DNA of 64,000 nucleotides from Methylobacterium terrae (GCF_003173755.1 NZ_CP029553.1:2864501-2928500); one strand, 5' to 3'; shown: positions 1-9,946, counted from the stretch's first letter. Program-made: numbers and translations. Notes: generated from the sequence alone by a model not told the origin.

Positions 1-22
1 CCGTCAGGGGCAGAGGTGGAAG

Positions 23-628
23 TCAGAGGGCGGCGGCGGCGCGCCACAGCGCGTCGAGCGCCGCGGCGTCGTAGCCGAGGGCGGCGCCGAGCTGCGCGAC
101 CATGGGGTGGGCACGCTCGAACGAGGTGGCGCCCGACAGCAGCATCCGGGCGGCGAAGCGCTCCGCCTCCGGCAGGCTCGCCACCGCCGCCTCGATGCGC
201 TCCGGCAGCGTGCCGGTCATGACCGCGGCCAGCGCCTCGTCGGGCGTGATCGCCCCGGCCTGCGCGAGTGCCTGGAAGAACTGCCGATCCGATACCGCCG
301 GCAGGCCCGCGGCCGGCGCCGGCGCGGCTTGTAGCGCCGCGAGCTGCGCCGCCAGGGCATCGCGCTCCCGCCGCGCGGCCTCCGCCTCGGCCAGCGCCGC
401 GTCCCGCCCCGCCAGCGCCGCCGCGTCGATCCCCGCCAGCACCGCCGAGAGCGGGAACCCCGCGGCCTCCGCCTGCACCGGGGTCAGCGTGCCAGACTGG
501 ACGAACTGCGCCTCCCTCGCCCCGGGCGGCGTCACGTACTGGCCCAGCACCACGTGCCAGGCCGGCGGCTCGGCCGAGCCCGCCGGCCGGCCGCGAAACA
601 GGAACTCGTAGAGGAAGGGCTCGCTCAT
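23..628 (-). CDS. Fibre-associated phage protein, unknown function
   Basis: 201 aa. The ATG at 628 follows GAGG; the open frame extends further upstream but without a ribosome site. The N-terminus (FLYEFLFRGRP, then WHVVLGQYV) is followed by an alanine-rich coiled coil at about residues 60-95 and a helical C-terminal region. It lies just after the 482-aa fibre gene with 7 bp between them, at the distal end of the tail operon, where fibre assembly or chaperone proteins are usually found. I do not recognise a family; a fibre-tip or fibre-assembly role is inferred from position. Confidence 0.7.
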   Translation of the reverse strand: MSEPFLYEFLFRGRPAGSAEPPAWHVVLGQYVTPPGAREAQFVQSGTLTPVQAEAAGFPLSAVLAGIDAAALAGRDAALAEAEAARRERDALAAQLAALQAAPAPAAGLPAVSDRQFFQALAQAGAITPDEALAAVMTGTLPERIEAAVASLPEAERFAARMLLSGATSFERAHPMVAQLGAALGYDAAALDALWRAAAAL

Positions 629-635
629 GATGACC

Positions 636-2084
636 TCACGCTGCGACAGCGGCTTCGTCGGACAAGCGCCTCCAGGCGCCGTTGGAGTAGCAGGCCAGCA
701 CGCCGGTGCCGGCCCCGGCCGCCTCACCCGGCTTGCGCGCGTTCGAGGCGAAGACCACCACCCCGACCGTGCCGGCCGGCAGCGTCGCGACCGTGTAGAA
801 GGCGAGCTGCAAGGTGCCGCCGAGCGTCGTCCCGCCCGTGACGGCCAGGGACATAAGAACCGTTTGGCTGGTCGCCCGGTTAATGACGATAGGACCGCTA
901 AGGAACCCGCCGCCGTCGCCGTAGGAGAACAGCTTCAGGTTGGCGCCCGAATTGCCGCCTCCGAGCGCATCGCCGAGGCCCCAGCCCCAGTATTGGAGGC
1001 CAGTGTCGTTCGCGAAGCCGACGCCCACGTAGCCCCCGGCCGTGATCGCGCCCCGGGTCTGAATAGCCCCGTTCAGGATCGCGCCCATGAAGGTGGGGAT
1101 GTTCCCGACGCCGAGACCGAGCGCCGTCGCCCCCTGGCCTGCCGTGCCGGTGAGGACGATACGACCTGACGCGCTGGCGTCGGCGATGTCGGCCGAACCC
1201 GACCTGATGACAGGTTTGCCGGACGCGCGGGCGTAGCTCCGCACGCGCCAATTGCCCGACCCATCGGACGTGGCGTGAAAGCAGTCGCCGGCCGCGGTGG
1301 TGATATTCGCCCCGCCCGGCAGCACCAGGCTCGTGGCGTTGTAGGTCAGCACCGCGCCGCCATCCATGATGTGCACCAGGCGCTCGAGGTGCTTGCCGAC
1401 GCCGAAGGACAGAATGGTGGCTGAGCCCGTCACCGCCACCTTGCCGGTCGGCGCCGAGCCGAGGTCGACGGTCGGCGCCGAGGCCATCGTGGCGCTGGCC
1501 TTGCGCAGGTCGGCCCCGCCGGTGGCGAGGTCGATCAGCAGGGCATCGATCGGGGTGGTGCCGTCCGGGTAGGCCCTGAGGGAGACGGTCTCGGTGGTGG
1601 TCTGCGCCGCGCCGGTCGGCGTGTAGGTGAGGGTGCGCTGCTCGACGGCGCCCCAGGTGCGGCCGGAGATAGCGAAGAGCAGGCGCGAGATCGCGCTCGC
1701 GTTATCCTTGTCGAGGGCGACCTGACGCGAGCCGGTGAACAGGTTGGTGAGTGGACTGGTGAGGCGCAGAAGCGCGTTGAGCGTCTGCGTGTAGCTCGCG
1801 ATCAAGTAGTTCGGCGCGGTGCCGTTGAAATCGCGCGTGTCGATCACGAACGCGACTGAGTTGTAGGCTCCCGCCACCGGATCGACCACCGTCAGGGTGC
1901 CGCCCGATGTGCCGCTCGGCGTGACGGTCGCGATAATGTACGCGTCGCCGGTGAGCCGCCCGCGGGCGCCGAGGCTGATCGTCATGCCCGGCAAGACGGT
2001 GCCGAGGTCGAGGCCGGAGATCGCGACGCTGGTCGTGTTCGCTGCGACCGTCGCAGTTGCAGCGCTAGAGAAGAGCAGAGACAT
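636..2084 (-). CDS. Tail fibre-like protein
   Basis: 482 aa, rich in Gly, Thr, Ser and Ala with long beta-prone stretches typical of trimeric fibres. The C-terminal part has glycine-rich segments (GGYVGVGFANDTGLQYWGWG) and ends in a block containing VGVVVFASNARKPGEAAGAGTGVLACYSNGAWRRL, here shortened in sense to the 'tail-tip WRR' ending that many phage fibre C-termini share. It follows the 2080-aa tip protein gene after a gap of about 37 bp. Receptor binding is inferred from position and composition, not from a recognised domain. Confidence 0.7.
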   Translation of the reverse strand: MSLLFSSAATATVAANTTSVAISGLDLGTVLPGMTISLGARGRLTGDAYIIATVTPSGTSGGTLTVVDPVAGAYNSVAFVIDTRDFNGTAPNYLIASYTQTLNALLRLTSPLTNLFTGSRQVALDKDNASAISRLLFAISGRTWGAVEQRTLTYTPTGAAQTTTETVSLRAYPDGTTPIDALLIDLATGGADLRKASATMASAPTVDLGSAPTGKVAVTGSATILSFGVGKHLERLVHIMDGGAVLTYNATSLVLPGGANITTAAGDCFHATSDGSGNWRVRSYARASGKPVIRSGSADIADASASGRIVLTGTAGQGATALGLGVGNIPTFMGAILNGAIQTRGAITAGGYVGVGFANDTGLQYWGWGLGDALGGGNSGANLKLFSYGDGGGFLSGPIVINRATSQTVLMSLAVTGGTTLGGTLQLAFYTVATLPAGTVGVVVFASNARKPGEAAGAGTGVLACYSNGAWRRLSDEAAVAA

Positions 2085-2121
2085 GAAGTGGTGCCTTCCG
2101 ATGCTCGTGGAGCGCTAGTTT

Positions 2122-5100
2122 TTAGGCAGCAAGTTCGAGAACAACGAGACGAACGCCCGGCAAGCCATTATCCACGTAACATGAGTAAGTGTGCGTTCCG
2201 GCCCCAACGTTTTCGTCGACCCAGAACGATATTCCCGACAGAGGGAAATGGGACAGATTTTGATTGTTGCCAGCAGCGTAGAAATCGACAAACGTCTGAT
2301 CAAAGGGGGTGCCGTCTCGCGCGATGGTGAGCACTCCCGAGGTGCCTGGTGTCCGACCAGCGCCGGGAGCGCCGTCGAAGCGGGCGAGCACCAGAACTTT
2401 GGAATTCTGGCGCGTCGTGATCTGGATGTCCGTCCTGGGGCTATTCGGATCGTACCTGTATTTGCCGGTGCTCACCGCGCCAGGCAGGAATACATTTGAC
2501 GTGACCCGCAGATTAGGGATTGTCAGCGTGCTTCCGTCGAACTGTAGCGGGTAGCTCACGCCGCCGTTCGCGGTGATTGCAAAGAAATTAGCGTCGACGA
2601 TAAACCGGGAATTGCCGTCCGGGAGCAAATCTAGATACCAACCCGCATTACGCCTCTGCCCGTAACTCTCCGTCGATGCCGTAGCGGCTAAGCGCACAGA
2701 CACGCCAGACGGCGCGGACTGCACCTGCATGGCGAAGCGCCCGAGGGCGCTGCCATCCGCGGATCTGCCATAGAGGTCGGTGATCTGGCTCGCGAAGGTG
2801 CCGTCCGCGGTGGCCCGGGCCTGAGCCTCGCTCGCCACGCCGGCGATCGCGTTCTCGGCGCGCGCGCTCACCTGGTCGATGCGGGAGGAGAGCGCGCCGT
2901 CTGCGCCCGCCCGGGCCTGCGCCTCGCTGGCTACCGACCCCTCGATGTTGCCCGCTCGGGCGTTGACGAGATCGATGCGCGAGGACAGTGCCCCATCCGC
3001 GGTCGCCCGGGTCGTGGCCTCGCTGGCGATGTTGGCCTCGTTGCCCTTGCCGAGGCTGAAAACGAGGTCGACCCGAGAGGAGAGGGCGCCATCCGCATCG
3101 GCGCGGGTCTGCGCTTCGCTGGCGATGCCGGCCTCAGCGCCGCCGAGTCGGGAGACCGCCGCATCGACGCGAGAGGTAGTGGCGGCGTCGGCGTCCGACC
3201 TCGTCTTGGCCTCCGCCACGATCGCGGCCTCGGCGCTCCCGATGCGCGACAGCGCGGCGGTGATGCTGGAGGTCTGAGCTGCATCGGCATCAGCACGAGT
3301 TTTGGCCTCCGTGACAATGCTGCCCTCGGTAGCGCCGATGCGGCCCTCGGCCGCGCCGATGCGCGAGACGGCCGCGGTGATGCTGGACGTCTGGGCGGCA
3401 TCCGCGTCGGCTCGGGTTTTCTGCTCCGCCGTGAGGCTCGCTTCGGCGGATCCAATGCGCCCCTCTGTCGCCGCGATCCGGGACACGGCTCCGTCGATGC
3501 GGCTGGTCTGGGCTGCGTCAGCGTCCGCCCGGGTCTGAGCCTCGGTGACGAGGCTGGCCTCGGTGCCTTTGCCGAGACTGAAGACGAGGTCGATCCGCGA
3601 CGACAGCGCTCCGTCGGCATCAGCCCGGGTCTTTGCCTCCGACGTGATGCCGGCTTCGGTGACCCCGATCCGGCCCTCGGCTGCCGTGATCCTGGAGACG
3701 GCCGTGTCGATGCGCGACGTGGAGGCCACGTCAGCGTCCGCGCGGGTCCTGGCTTCAGTGGCAAGGCTCGCTTCCGCGGTCCCGATCCGGCCCTCGGTCG
3801 CGGTGATGCGCGAGATCGCGCCGTCCACCCTCGATGTCGTGGCGGCATCGGCATCCGCCCGAGTCTTCTGCTCGGTCAGGAGGGCCGCTTCGGCCGAGCC
3901 GATCCGGCCCTCCGTGGCCGCGATCCTCGACACAGCCCCGTCGACCCGCAGCGTGGTCGCGGCGTCGGCCGCGGCCCGGGTCTGCTGCTCGGTCGCGATG
4001 CTCGACTCGGCACTGCCAAGGCGCGAGAGGGCTCCATCGATGCGGAGGGTGGAGGCAGCATCGGCGGCTGCGCGGGTCTGCTGCTCCGTCGTGATACTCG
4101 CCTCGGCGCCAGCGATGCGTGAGATCGCTCCATCGATGCGGGTCGTCTGGGCAGCATCGGCGGTCGCCCGGGTGGTGGCCTCGGTCGTGATCGCCGCCTC
4201 GTTGCCCTTCGTGAGGGAGTAAACGAGGTCGACCCGAGAGGAGAGGGCGCCATCCGCGTCAGCGCGCGTGCGCCGCTCGTCGACGATCGCCGCCTCGGTC
4301 GAGCCAATCCGGCCTTCCGCGCTCCCGAGGCGCGAGACGGCGGTATCGATGCGCAGCGTGCTCGCGGCGTCCGCCGACGCTCGGGTCTGCTGCTCCGTCG
4401 TGAGCCCGGCTTCCGTGGCGCCGATGCGAGAGAACGCCGAGACGATCTGCGACGTGGTCGCGGCATCGGCTGCGGCCCGCACGCTGCGCTCGTCGGTCAG
4501 CGCGGCGTCGACATCGCGGATCTGGGCGGTGAGAGACGTGGACGTCGTCACCAGGGCGGCATTCGTGTCGGCGACGGCCCGGGTGATCGACAGGAACTGC
4601 GCCGCGGCGTCGCCCTGGTAGACCAGAAGCTCTGTCCGCACCTCGGCCGTCGCGCGGCCCGCCGCATCCACGTTGGCCGACATGGCCTCGGAGGCGAGCG
4701 CCAGGCTCTGCGCCAGCGCGCCCTGCTGCCGCTGCATGAAATCCTGGAACCCGGCCAGGGTCCGCGGCAGCATGTCGGCATCGATGCTCGAGGACTGCGT
4801 CGCGAGGATCTGCTGGCTGATCCGGCCCTCGGATGCCGAGATCCGCTGCTCGGCGGCCGAGATCCGCACGCCCTGGACATCCACGCTCGTCTGCGTCGCC
4901 CGGGCGGTGATCGCGGCGTCCTGGGCGCTCAGCGTCTGCTCGGCGGTTGCGAGCCGGGCGCCGAGAGAGGTGAACTGGGCCGAGGTGGCAAGAGAGCTGA
5001 TTGTCTTCTGCTGCGCGTCCAGCGTGAGCTGGACCGAGGCGATAGAACTGATCAGGCCCTGCAAATCGTTGCCCTGAACACTGCCGTACAGGTCGATCTT

Positions 5101-8100
5101 CTTCGACAGGGCGTCGACCGTGATGCTGAAATTGCTGATCGTCTCCCCGACCGAGGTCTGCAGCGCCTCGATGGCGTAGAAGCGCACCCGCCCCTCGGCC
5201 GGAATGACCTCCAGCCCCGCGGTCGTCAGGGCATCCCGCAAGCCCGCGATGTCCTGCATGTTGCGGGTGGCGTTGCGCATCAGGATATCGAGATCCGCGC
5301 GCACGTCGGTGACGATCGGGTCGACGTAGCCCTGGCGCACCAGCGGATCGGCGGCGAGGGCGCGCCGGAAGCTGTCGAGACGTACCAGGGCACTCGCCAG
5401 CGCGGCGGCCGAGCGATCGACCGCGGCCTGATACGCGGTCTGGGCATCCGCCAGGGCCTTAGTGGCATCGGTCTGGGCGCTGGCCGCCCGCGAGATGGCG
5501 GTAAGGGCGTTCGCCTGCGCGCCGTCGGCCGCGGTGCGGGCGTCGGTCGCCCGGCCGAGCGCCCCGAGCGCCCCGGTGTAGGCCTCTTCCGCGCGCGCCT
5601 TGATGCCGTCGAGGCTGTCGATGCGGCCCTGGATCACCGTGTCCAGATTGGCGTAGGTGATCGGCGGCAGGGTGGTGATGTCGACCAACGCACCCTGGAC
5701 GATCGGCGCCACCGTCGTGAACGTCGTGACGACCCAGTCGCCGTGCAGCCCGGTCCGCCCGTAGGCCCGGGCGCGCACCGTCGCCGGCCGATCGGTCTGC
5801 CGCATCTGGGCGCGGCCGCTTGAGGCGGGGCCGAGCGCCGATAGCACCTCCCAGGTCGCGCCGCCGTCGTAGCTGATCTCGACCTCGTAGGCGCGGGCGC
5901 CGTAGGTGACCGAGACGCCCCACACGACCTCGATGCCGGTCTCCACCCGCTGGCAGCGGGCGTGCAGGACCGAGATCTGAGGCATCAGGGGCTCGGCCAG
6001 CGGATCGGCGAGGACCGGCTGCGGTGCGATCGTCTGCTCGTCGAGCAGCTGCCAGACCCGGGCGTCGTCCTTCACCATCTCGATCTGGACGTGGTCCGGG
6101 TCACTCGGGATCGCCGAGCGCGCGACGTAGGTCTCCTGGAGCTCGACCAGGTCGCCGAGCACCACCGTCGTCGGGTCCTGGGTGTCGCGGGCGAGCACGT
6201 CGGCGAGGCTCAAGCCCGTCTGCGCCGAGAGCGCCGCGACGTCGTCGGGATGAAGCTCGAGCCCGCGCGCGCCGACGCCGCGCATGCGCAGGATGCCCCA
6301 TTCCCGGCCCTGGCGCGTGCGGATCGACCCGTAGCCGTAGGCGCCCGGCACGTTGGCGGTAACGTCGAGGGTGAGCACGCGGCCCGCGGCCGAGGCCACG
6401 CCGTAGGCCTGCTTCCCGCGCAGGAACCACAGGTCGCTCAGGATGTGGTCGCCCGGGTAGACCAAGCGCCCGTCCCACTCCGTCTGGATCTTGCGCTCGG
6501 CACCGCGGAACACCGCGACGGCCGCGAGCCACGTCGCGTGCTTCAGCGCGTGCAGACCGTCCGTGATGCCGGCGACCTTGTAGCGCTTCGGGGTCCGGGT
6601 CGGCGCGCCGTAGGAGTAGCGCACCTCGTCCGGGCGCTTCGGGTCGCCGTCGCGGTCGAACTCCACGACCACGTCCCCGCCTTCCACCTTGGTCTTGTAG
6701 GTGGCACCCGACGAGTCCCGCACGATCTGCCGGCGGGTGAGGACGTGGCGCGGCTCGGCCCGGCTCTCGTCGCGCACGAAGGAGTGCACCGCGCCCACCT
6801 TCACCGGGTCGGCGCGCAGCGGCAGCAGCAGCTGACCGGCCGCCTCCCAGAACGAGGATACCTCCGGCAGCGGGCCGTCGTAGGTGTCCTGCGCCGACAG
6901 CAAATTGGCGTAATAGAGCGCCTTGGCGGCATCGACCCTGTCGGGCTGGGCGAGGCCGTAGGTGGACCGGACGAGGTCACAGTAGGCCCAGACCGCCTTG
7001 CGGCTCGCCTTCTCGGTCCAGGTGTTGCCGTCCCACACCGGCACGATGCGGGTCGCGTCCACCATGACGTCCGAGTAGGCCGTGACGGTCAGGCCCTTCC
7101 CGGCCCGGATCCGCAGCACGATTTCGGTGGTCTCGGGGCGGATGCGGTAGTCGTCCTTGTAGGCCGACATGCCGTCCCACGTCGCCCTGTTCTGCTGCTC
7201 GAAGCCGACCGGGTCCGGGTACGCGTTCTGCGCCGAGATCTCGTAGGTGCTGTTCGCCTCGGGCAGGCGGAAATAGGCGCTCCTCCGCAGCGGGGTCGGC
7301 GAGAAGGTGTCGGACAGCTCCGTGCTGCGCTGGATCTCGAACTCGGGGCCGAGCACCTGGCCCGTGGTCGGATTGATCTTCCGGGCGAAGAACACGACGC
7401 CCGCGACCGTGCCGACCTGGCGGCCCTGCGACGACACCCGGTAGATCGCCGGGTAGGTCCAGGACAGCAACGCCGCATCGGCCGTCACTCCCTGCGGGGT
7501 CAGTCGGAACCACGGTGTACGGGCGGGATTGCCACCCGGCCGGGGCATCTCCTGGCCCGAGACGCTGTTCGAGGTGATGACGTCGCCCGAGGCGATCTGC
7601 GACATCTGCTCGTAGATGATCTCGATCGCGGTCCCGAGCGCGCCGCCGGCGGTGCTGCTGAACGGCGCCTGGATGCCGGTAGCCTCGTCCCAGAGCAGCG
7701 CGTCGCCGACCCGGATGCGGTGGACCTGGAATTTCCCGATGCCCGGCGTCATCCGCTTGACGAGCACCATCGTGTCGCCGTCGTAGGTGAAGTAGTCCCC
7801 CTGGCTGAGCGGCGGCGCGGACCAGCATCGGCCGTAGAGCAACGGCCGCCGGCTGCCCGGCTTCGGGACGTTGCCGCCGCCCGAGAGGCTGTAGAGCTCG
7901 GCCTGCTTCGCGTTCTTGCCGGCCCCCTTCGCCGCCTGGGCGGCGTAGCCGAGGGCGATGCCGCCGACCACGATGCCGGCCTGGATCGCTACGGTGGCCG
8001 CGGTGCTCGTGATCGCCAGGGCACCGGCGATGGCCGGCGCGGCATACGGCGCGATGGCGATGAGCGCGATCGACGCGATGGCGAGACCGATCGACAGGAA

Positions 8101-8364
8101 GCTCTTGCCGAGCGGCACCACCGTGATCAGCACGACGTCATCGGGACCGACGAGGGTGCTCTTCCAGGCCGCGCGCAGGCGCACGCTGCGGTCGGTCGGC
8201 TTGAACGCCTCGGCCCCGCGCCGGTGGACCGACACGATGAACTGCCGGCCCGCCGCCGGGCGATGCCGGGCGACGATCGTGGAGAGCCGACGGCGCCGAT
8301 TCGGCAGCCGGACGGGCTCGCCAGCGATCTTGCCGACGACGTTGGCGGTGACGACGAGGGTCAT
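2122..8364 (-). CDS. Host-specificity / tail tip protein (lambda J-like)
   Basis: 2080 aa. The ATG at 8364 overlaps the stop of the upstream gene (ATGA). Order: N-terminal hydrophobic and beta-rich region (about residues 1-150), the J-type tip body (about 150-850), an FN3-like segment (about 820-900), coiled coil, then 17 copies of a TRxxAD motif, each in a unit of about 25-45 residues (about 1280-1850), and a beta-rich C-terminus (about 1870-2080) that ends LVVLELAA. This layout matches proteins with the DUF1983-type central fibre domain that sit at the tail tip and decide adsorption. The C-terminal 600 bp look less GC-rich than the rest, suggesting exchange of the receptor-binding end. Confidence 0.9.
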   Translation of the reverse strand: MTLVVTANVVGKIAGEPVRLPNRRRRLSTIVARHRPAAGRQFIVSVHRRGAEAFKPTDRSVRLRAAWKSTLVGPDDVVLITVVPLGKSFLSIGLAIASIALIAIAPYAAPAIAGALAITSTAATVAIQAGIVVGGIALGYAAQAAKGAGKNAKQAELYSLSGGGNVPKPGSRRPLLYGRCWSAPPLSQGDYFTYDGDTMVLVKRMTPGIGKFQVHRIRVGDALLWDEATGIQAPFSSTAGGALGTAIEIIYEQMSQIASGDVITSNSVSGQEMPRPGGNPARTPWFRLTPQGVTADAALLSWTYPAIYRVSSQGRQVGTVAGVVFFARKINPTTGQVLGPEFEIQRSTELSDTFSPTPLRRSAYFRLPEANSTYEISAQNAYPDPVGFEQQNRATWDGMSAYKDDYRIRPETTEIVLRIRAGKGLTVTAYSDVMVDATRIVPVWDGNTWTEKASRKAVWAYCDLVRSTYGLAQPDRVDAAKALYYANLLSAQDTYDGPLPEVSSFWEAAGQLLLPLRADPVKVGAVHSFVRDESRAEPRHVLTRRQIVRDSSGATYKTKVEGGDVVVEFDRDGDPKRPDEVRYSYGAPTRTPKRYKVAGITDGLHALKHATWLAAVAVFRGAERKIQTEWDGRLVYPGDHILSDLWFLRGKQAYGVASAAGRVLTLDVTANVPGAYGYGSIRTRQGREWGILRMRGVGARGLELHPDDVAALSAQTGLSLADVLARDTQDPTTVVLGDLVELQETYVARSAIPSDPDHVQIEMVKDDARVWQLLDEQTIAPQPVLADPLAEPLMPQISVLHARCQRVETGIEVVWGVSVTYGARAYEVEISYDGGATWEVLSALGPASSGRAQMRQTDRPATVRARAYGRTGLHGDWVVTTFTTVAPIVQGALVDITTLPPITYANLDTVIQGRIDSLDGIKARAEEAYTGALGALGRATDARTAADGAQANALTAISRAASAQTDATKALADAQTAYQAAVDRSAAALASALVRLDSFRRALAADPLVRQGYVDPIVTDVRADLDILMRNATRNMQDIAGLRDALTTAGLEVIPAEGRVRFYAIEALQTSVGETISNFSITVDALSKKIDLYGSVQGNDLQGLISSIASVQLTLDAQQKTISSLATSAQFTSLGARLATAEQTLSAQDAAITARATQTSVDVQGVRISAAEQRISASEGRISQQILATQSSSIDADMLPRTLAGFQDFMQRQQGALAQSLALASEAMSANVDAAGRATAEVRTELLVYQGDAAAQFLSITRAVADTNAALVTTSTSLTAQIRDVDAALTDERSVRAAADAATTSQIVSAFSRIGATEAGLTTEQQTRASADAASTLRIDTAVSRLGSAEGRIGSTEAAIVDERRTRADADGALSSRVDLVYSLTKGNEAAITTEATTRATADAAQTTRIDGAISRIAGAEASITTEQQTRAAADAASTLRIDGALSRLGSAESSIATEQQTRAAADAATTLRVDGAVSRIAATEGRIGSAEAALLTEQKTRADADAATTSRVDGAISRITATEGRIGTAEASLATEARTRADADVASTSRIDTAVSRITAAEGRIGVTEAGITSEAKTRADADGALSSRIDLVFSLGKGTEASLVTEAQTRADADAAQTSRIDGAVSRIAATEGRIGSAEASLTAEQKTRADADAAQTSSITAAVSRIGAAEGRIGATEGSIVTEAKTRADADAAQTSSITAALSRIGSAEAAIVAEAKTRSDADAATTSRVDAAVSRLGGAEAGIASEAQTRADADGALSSRVDLVFSLGKGNEANIASEATTRATADGALSSRIDLVNARAGNIEGSVASEAQARAGADGALSSRIDQVSARAENAIAGVASEAQARATADGTFASQITDLYGRSADGSALGRFAMQVQSAPSGVSVRLAATASTESYGQRRNAGWYLDLLPDGNSRFIVDANFFAITANGGVSYPLQFDGSTLTIPNLRVTSNVFLPGAVSTGKYRYDPNSPRTDIQITTRQNSKVLVLARFDGAPGAGRTPGTSGVLTIARDGTPFDQTFVDFYAAGNNQNLSHFPLSGISFWVDENVGAGTHTYSCYVDNGLPGVRLVVLELAA

Positions 8365-8615
8365 AGAGGGCCGTTCGTGAAGCCGGCCGGACCCCAGCCA
8401 TCGACGGTCACGATGTAGGTGTCCCAGCCGATGCGCTCGTCGAAGCCGTGGTAGGGCTCGACCTTCACCATACTGTCGGTGACCTCGACGCCGCACCTAC
8501 CGAGTGTCGCGGCAAGATGTGCGACGAGGTCGGCGCGATCCGCGATGGTGCGGACCTCGGCCATGGCCTCGGCAAGGCCGCCGCGCTGAGGGCGGAAGAG
8601 GATGGGATTGGTCAT
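8361..8615 (-). CDS. Small tail operon protein, unknown function
   Basis: 84 aa, starting MTNPILFRPQRGGL. It is coupled at both ends by ATGA overlaps: its start overlaps the NlpC/P60-like gene and its stop overlaps the tip gene. No signal peptide, membrane segment or catalytic motif is visible. A region with VKVEPYHGFDERIGWDTYIV suggests a small folded domain. Its place between peptidase and tip protein corresponds to lambda tail I territory, but I see no real similarity to claim that. Confidence 0.75.
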   Translation of the reverse strand: MTNPILFRPQRGGLAEAMAEVRTIADRADLVAHLAATLGRCGVEVTDSMVKVEPYHGFDERIGWDTYIVTVDGWGPAGFTNGPL

Positions 8616-9016
8616 GATGCCATCGGGATCAGGTAGGTGAGCCGCCACCGCTGCGCCTGCGCCAGTTCGAGCGGCGGATCGAGAGCCACGCCGTGCGGCT
8701 CGTCGGTGTGCAGGATCAGCCCGCCGTCCTCGGCGAGCCACGTGCCGGCATGAGTCTCGGCGCCGGCCACCTTGCCCATCAGGACGAGGGCGCCGTCGAC
8801 CGGCGCGGCGACCGGCTGCCAAGCGGCCCGGGCGGGATGGCCTGCCAGCACCCGCGCTCGCTCGCGCGTATCCGCCACTAGCCCCGGATCCGCGACCGGC
8901 AGCAGGCGGCCGAACAGCGTCGCCTGGACGAGGCTGGCGAGGTGCCAGCAGTTGAAGGCGTCGCGGTCGTAGGCCCGGCCGCGGAGGCTCCGAAGGAAGG
9001 CGGCGCGCTCGCTCAC
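8612..9016 (-). CDS. NlpC/P60-type tail peptidase
   Basis: 134 aa from a GTG that overlaps the upstream stop (GTGA). The motif FNCWHLASL puts a candidate catalytic Cys at residue 23, and AETHAGTWL puts the His at residue 89, the usual Cys-His pair of NlpC/P60 cysteine peptidases. Proteins of this kind sit near the tail tip in lambda K-like and gene-transfer-agent tails, where they are thought to cut peptidoglycan during genome entry. It is shorter than lambda K, so the JAB domain is absent. Confidence 0.8.
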   Translation of the reverse strand: MSERAAFLRSLRGRAYDRDAFNCWHLASLVQATLFGRLLPVADPGLVADTRERARVLAGHPARAAWQPVAAPVDGALVLMGKVAGAETHAGTWLAEDGGLILHTDEPHGVALDPPLELAQAQRWRLTYLIPMAS

Positions 9017-9564
9017 GTCGTGAACAGCCCCGGGTACTCGTCCCTGTTGAAGAAGGCGTGCGGCCCGGTCGGGACGTTCTGCTGCCGCCCGTCCGGCCAC
9101 GCGATCGCGCCCTCCGCCCGGTCCGCCGTGATGTCGAAGGCGACCATCTCCATGCCCGACAGGGTGTCGTCGTCGGGGCCGGTCACTGCGGCGAGCCGCC
9201 CGGGCAGGACGCGGTACTGGCGGAAGGTGATCTTGATGGGCTCGTTGTAGCCGATCACGCCCTGCATCAGGTCGTGCAGCAGGTCCGAGACGTTGTCGAT
9301 CTGGAGCCGCCCATCGGTCGGGCCGTCCTGGTCGGCGCCGGGCGGGATCAGCGCGAAGGCGCAGAGCAGGTGGGGCACCTTCGGCCCGCCCTCGACCAGC
9401 GGCAGCAGGATCGTGTCGCCCGGCTCGCCCAACTCGCTGTCGATGTTCTGGGCCAGCAGGATCGCGGCATCGAGCGAGGCGTGGTCGACCTCGACGGTGG
9501 TGATGATGATGCCTTCGGTGTCGCCCGAGGCGTAGGCCTCGCGCAGGGCTGCGGTCACGGTCAC
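9013..9564 (-). CDS. DUF1833-like minor tail protein
   Basis: 183 aa. Features such as EGIIITTVEVDHASL near the N-terminus and NEPIKITFRQYRVLPG in the second half fit the DUF1833 family, found between the tape measure and tip genes of siphoviruses in the place of lambda tail L. The gene starts 4 bp after the upstream stop and overlaps the peptidase gene. A structural role in the distal tail is inferred from family and position. Confidence 0.75.
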   Translation of the reverse strand: MTVTAALREAYASGDTEGIIITTVEVDHASLDAAILLAQNIDSELGEPGDTILLPLVEGGPKVPHLLCAFALIPPGADQDGPTDGRLQIDNVSDLLHDLMQGVIGYNEPIKITFRQYRVLPGRLAAVTGPDDDTLSGMEMVAFDITADRAEGAIAWPDGRQQNVPTGPHAFFNRDEYPGLFTT

Positions 9565-9568
9565 GGAG

Positions 9569-9946
9569 TCACCAGTCCTGGACGGTCAGGGTGAAGGAGA
9601 CGAGCGGCTTGGTGGGGGTGTAGGCCGACCACGCGACCGCGCCGGTGATGCGGCAGACCCGGGTGTCCATCGTCGCGAAGTCGGGCAGCAGCACCGGCGC
9701 CGAGAAGCGCCGGGCGCCGCGGTTGAGGGCGGTCAGGTAGAAGTCCTTGAACGCCACGAACTGCGCGCCGGTCATCGGGAGCGCCATCTGCAGCGGCGTT
9801 TCGTTGAAGAGGGAGCGACGGCGGGCCCGGGACGGCCCGTCGTCGAATTGCGTCTCCTGCGGGGGCGCGTAGAGCTCGCGGGATCCCCCGTTCTGCGACA
9901 GCCCCCGCAGCTTCGGGAGGGACGTGGGCCAAGTCGGGAGCGCCAT
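9569..9946 (-). CDS. Minor tail protein (tail M-like)
   Basis: 125 aa. The ATG at 9946 coincides with the end of the tape measure gene, so translation is probably coupled. The body has ETPLQMALPMTGAQFVAFKD, then a beta-rich second half ending SFTLTVQDW. Size, fold type and place right after the tape measure match distal tail proteins that lie at the start of tip assembly. The family assignment is by position and general character. Confidence 0.7.
   Translation of the reverse strand: MALPTWPTSLPKLRGLSQNGGSRELYAPPQETQFDDGPSRARRRSLFNETPLQMALPMTGAQFVAFKDFYLTALNRGARRFSAPVLLPDFATMDTRVCRITGAVAWSAYTPTKPLVSFTLTVQDW

Noticed and set aside
5962..8418. 818-codon open frame on the + strand
   Set aside because: It is the shadow of the tip protein gene on the other strand; composition is Arg/Gly/Val-rich without domains, a usual effect of high GC.
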